Positions 61,337 through 64,000 of a stretch of 64,000 nt of DNA are shown piece by piece. The position numbers and the translations under genes are program-made. The stretch comes from Paraburkholderia sp. BL9I2N2 (GTDB lineage: Bacteria > Pseudomonadota > Gammaproteobacteria > Burkholderiales > Burkholderiaceae): the NCBI RefSeq assembly GCF_004339745.1, contig NZ_SMGP01000002.1, positions 248,001 to 312,000 on the forward strand. The letters are read 5' to 3'. The notes beneath the pieces were generated by a model. That model saw only the letters and a program-made list of their open reading frames with translations, did no database searches and was not told the origin of the DNA. Numbering within the stretch: the stretch's first letter is position 1; each line of letters starts with the position of its first letter.

Positions 61337-63731
61337 TCAGCCTTTCCACGTCCAGTTGCGGATTTCTTCCTTATCGATGCCTTCGGAATGCGCATAAGCC
61401 AGATGTTCGATGATCTGGCCACGCAACCATTCCTTCGCATGATCGCCGACACCGCGCAGCTTCGGCACGCGGTCGATCACGTCGATCGCCAGCGAAAAGC
61501 GGTCGACCTGGTTGATGATCGCCAGTTCGAGCGGCGTGTTGATGTTGCCCTTCTCGTGATAGCCGTGCACATGCAGGTTGTCGTGATTCGTGCGGTTATA
61601 GGTCAGCTTGTGAACCAGCGACGCATACGAATGGAAGTTGAAAATCACCGGCTTGGTCGCGGTGAACAGCGAATCGAAATCGCGGTTGGACAAACCGTGC
61701 GGATGCGCATGCTCGGGCATCAGGCGGAACAGATCGACCACGTTGACAAAGCGGATCTTCAGGTCGGCGAACTGCTCCTTCAGAATCTGCACGGCGGCGA
61801 GCGCCTCCATGGTCGCGATGTCGCCCGCGCAGGCCATCACCACATCCGGCTCGACGCCCTGATCCGTCGACGCCCAGTCCCAGATGCCGATGCCCTTGGT
61901 GCAATGCGTGACCGCCGAGTCCATGTCGAGATACTGCAGGTGCGGCTGCTTGTCGGCGACGATCACGTTGACGTAGTCGCGCGAACGCAGGCAATGATCG
62001 GCGACGCTCAACAGGCAGTTCGCGTCCGGCGGCAGATAAATACGCACCACGTCCGGGCTTTTATTCGTGACGACATCCAGAAAGCCGGGGTCCTGGTGCG
62101 TGAAGCCGTTGTGATCCTGACGCCACACGAGCGACGTGATCAGCAGATTGATCGACGGCACCGGCTGCCGCCAGCCGAGATCGCGCTTGGCCTTCTCCAG
62201 CCACTTGGCGTGCTGGTTGAACATCGAATCGATCACGTGGACGAAGGCTTCATACGTGGCGAACAGACCGTGGCGGCCGGTCAGCACATAGCCTTCGAAC
62301 CAGCCTTCGAGCGTGTGTTCGCTGAGCATTTCCATCACGCGGCCGTCTACCGCGAGGTCGCCGCCGTCCGCGTCGCCCGGTTCGGTTTGCGCGAGCCAGG
62401 TTTTTTCCGACGCTTCATAGATCGCGGTCAGCTTGTTGCTCGCGGTTTCGTCGGGGCCGAACACGCGGAAGTTCGTCATGTTGTTGCGCATCACGTCGCG
62501 CAGGAACTTGCCGAGCACCTCGGTCGGCGACGTGTACGAGCCGCCCGGCTTTTTGACCGCCACCGCGTAATCGCGAAACGGCGGCATGTCGAGCGTCTTG
62601 CAGAGCAAGCCGCCGTTTCGCATGCGGATTGGCGCTGATGCGGCGCGCGCCCACGGGCGCGAGTTCGCGCAGTTCTTTCACGAGGCGCCCTGCTTCGTCG
62701 AACAGCGTCTCAGGCTCGTAACCGCGCAGCCAGCTTTCCACCAGCTTCAGGCTCTTGCCGTTGGTCACCGGATCGAGCACGGGCACCTGATGCGCGCGCC
62801 ACGAACCTTCCACCTTGTGCCCGTCGACTTCCTTCGGGCCAGTCCAGCCTTTGGGCGAACGCAGCACGATCATCGGCCAGCGCGGCCGCGACGCGTCGTT
62901 GCTTTCACGCGCACGCTGCTGGATCGCGCGGATTTCGCCGATGCACTGTTCGAGCGTCGCGGCCATCTGCTGATGCATGACGGCGGGATCGTCGCCTTCG
63001 ACGAAATACGGTTTGTGGCCGTAGCCGGTCAGCAAAGCTTCGAGCTCCTCGCGGGGAATGCGCGCGAGAATGGTCGGATTGGCGATCTTGTAGCCGTTCA
63101 GATGCAGCACCGGCAACACCGCGCCGTCGCGGATCGGATTGAGGAATTTGTTCGAGTGCCAGGAGGTGGCGAGCGGGCCGGTTTCCGCTTCGCCATCGCC
63201 GATCATCACGGCGACGATCAGATCGGGATTGTCGAACGCGGCGCCGTAGCCGTGCGAGAGGCTATAGCCGAGCTCGCCGCCTTCGTGAATCGAGCCGGGC
63301 GTCTCGGGTGTGCAATGCGAGCCGATGCCGCCGGGAAATGAAAACTGCCGGAAAAAACGCTGCATGCCGGCTTCGTCTTCGCTGCGGTCGGGGTAGATTT
63401 CCGAGTAGTGCCCTTCCAGATAGCAATGAGCCAGCGTGGCCGGCGCGCCATGACCGGGACCGGCCACGTAGATCATGTCCAGATCGAGCTTTTTGATGAG
63501 CCGGTTCAGATGCACGAGCAGGAAACTCTGTCCCGGGTCCGAACCCCAGTGGCCCAGCAGGCGGTTCTTGATGTGTTCGGGCTTCAGCGGTTCGCGCAGC
63601 AGCGGATTGTCGCGCAAATAGATCATGCCGGCCGACAGGTAGTTGCAGGCTCGCCAGTAGCGGTCCATGTTGCGCAACGTGTCGGCGTCCAATGTTTGCG
63701 GCGGCGTGGGATGAGAGGTTGCTTCAGCCAT
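61337..63731 (-). pseudogene. xfp: Phosphoketolase with a 1-base frameshift
   Basis: Thiamine-diphosphate enzyme of about 797 codons splitting xylulose-5-phosphate (or fructose-6-phosphate) into acetyl phosphate and an aldose phosphate. N-terminal YLSAGMIYLRDNPLL, AGPGHGAPA, PGGIGSHCTPETPGSIHEGGELGYSLSHGYGAAFDNPDL and the ThDP motif IGDGEAETGPLATSWHSNKFLNP are intact. So is the second half, VWRQDHNGFTHQDPGFLD and FNFHSYASLVHKL. The frame breaks at 62616-62618 (TTT for TT on the plus strand) just after SANPHA; removing one base yields NGGLLCKTLDMPPF. AAGGAG precedes ATG 63731. It is the first gene of the xfp-ackA operon, a route from pentoses to acetate. Confidence 0.88.
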
Positions 63732-63865
63732 GGTGTCACTCCTTGGAAAGGACTGTCAGGCAGGTTGGCGGATGCGGCAACGGTGATTCGTGAGGCGGCC
63801 GGCGCGAAAGAAACCAGTGGTACCGGCCATGCTGTCATGCGGATGACACAACGAAAGCGTAAGGG

Positions 63866-63891
63866 CAAAGGCCCGTGGCAGCGGGCCTTTG
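63866..63891. terminator. Strong hairpin near the right edge
   Basis: Perfect 10-bp inverted repeat CAAAGGCCCG / CGGGCCTTTG with loop TGGCAG, about 135 bases upstream of phosphoketolase. It is symmetrical enough to act on either strand and most likely ends a gene beyond the window. No coding region is recognisable in 63732-64000. Confidence 0.5.
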
Positions 63892-64000
63892 CGCCCTTGT
63901 CTGGTGATCGTCAGTGTGACAGGAAGCGGGCCGCATGGTTCGACGCAATCGTCCAAAGCTTGATCCATCTGCGACTGCGCGACCGTGATGACATTCCGCC

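Noticed and set aside
1..64000. tRNA, rRNA, insertion sequences, integrases and prophage genes
   Set aside because: None recognised anywhere in the window; no transposase-like reading frame or terminal inverted repeats were seen.

Overview
The window is high-GC and densely coded. Its gene content points to a Paraburkholderia/Burkholderia-type betaproteobacterium: a DUF4148 protein, sugar ABC transporters next to a DeoC pathway, a guanidine (urea-carboxylase-like) cluster, an Xfp-AckA pair and a Tae1-type effector. The catabolic, accessory character suggests a secondary chromosome or an accessory part of the main one. This is inference; there is no rRNA or replication origin to confirm it.

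Layout. 1-649: a type VI amidase effector (Tae1/Tse1 family) overlapping a secreted, probably immunity, gene that runs off the left edge. 1135-15448: a deoxyribose/deoxynucleoside block with a DeoR regulator, a minus-strand operon deoC - aldehyde dehydrogenase fusion - 36-codon coupled ORF - sugar kinase - permease - binding protein - ATPase - permease, and a divergent second sugar-type ABC transporter. Two sites close to the E. coli DeoR operator sit before deoR and deoC. 15579-24701: two small proteins, an RND tripartite pump and a convergent two-component system. Three copies of a GATTAC-N6-GTWAT box connect the pump promoter and the regulator promoter.

24895-37878 is the most informative region: a guanidine uptake and degradation system. 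Two ykkC (guanidine-I) riboswitches are readable. One, on the minus strand, precedes two DUF1989 genes, a biotin-dependent urea/guanidine carboxylase, a short allophanate hydrolase and an ABC permease and ATPase. The other, on the plus strand, precedes the matching periplasmic binding protein. Between them lie an isopenicillin-N-synthase-like 2-oxoglutarate oxygenase, a TIM-barrel protein and a small winged-helix regulator, whose roles are open.

38038-52600: a stand-alone MreB paralogue, a GntR regulator, a relic of a BMP-family binding protein, a full-length allophanate hydrolase, and a nitrogen-compound locus without an obvious named pathway (gamma-glutamyltransferase, flavin reductase, GntR, polysaccharide-deacetylase/PuuE-like hydrolase, spermidine/putrescine-type ABC transporter, DszC/SfnB-like flavin monooxygenase). 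52706-59776: a SLATT-like two-TM protein, YceH, an XRE-cupin regulator with GNAT partner, a thioesterase, an MFS and a LysE exporter, and a tandem glycine riboswitch in front of a D-amino-acid dehydrogenase. 59898-64000: a BON-domain protein and the phosphoketolase-acetate kinase operon.

Four otherwise intact, well-conserved genes (sugar permease, RND permease, acetate kinase, phosphoketolase) each carry one small frameshift. Three lie in or beside a short homopolymer. Assembly indels are as likely as real mutations.
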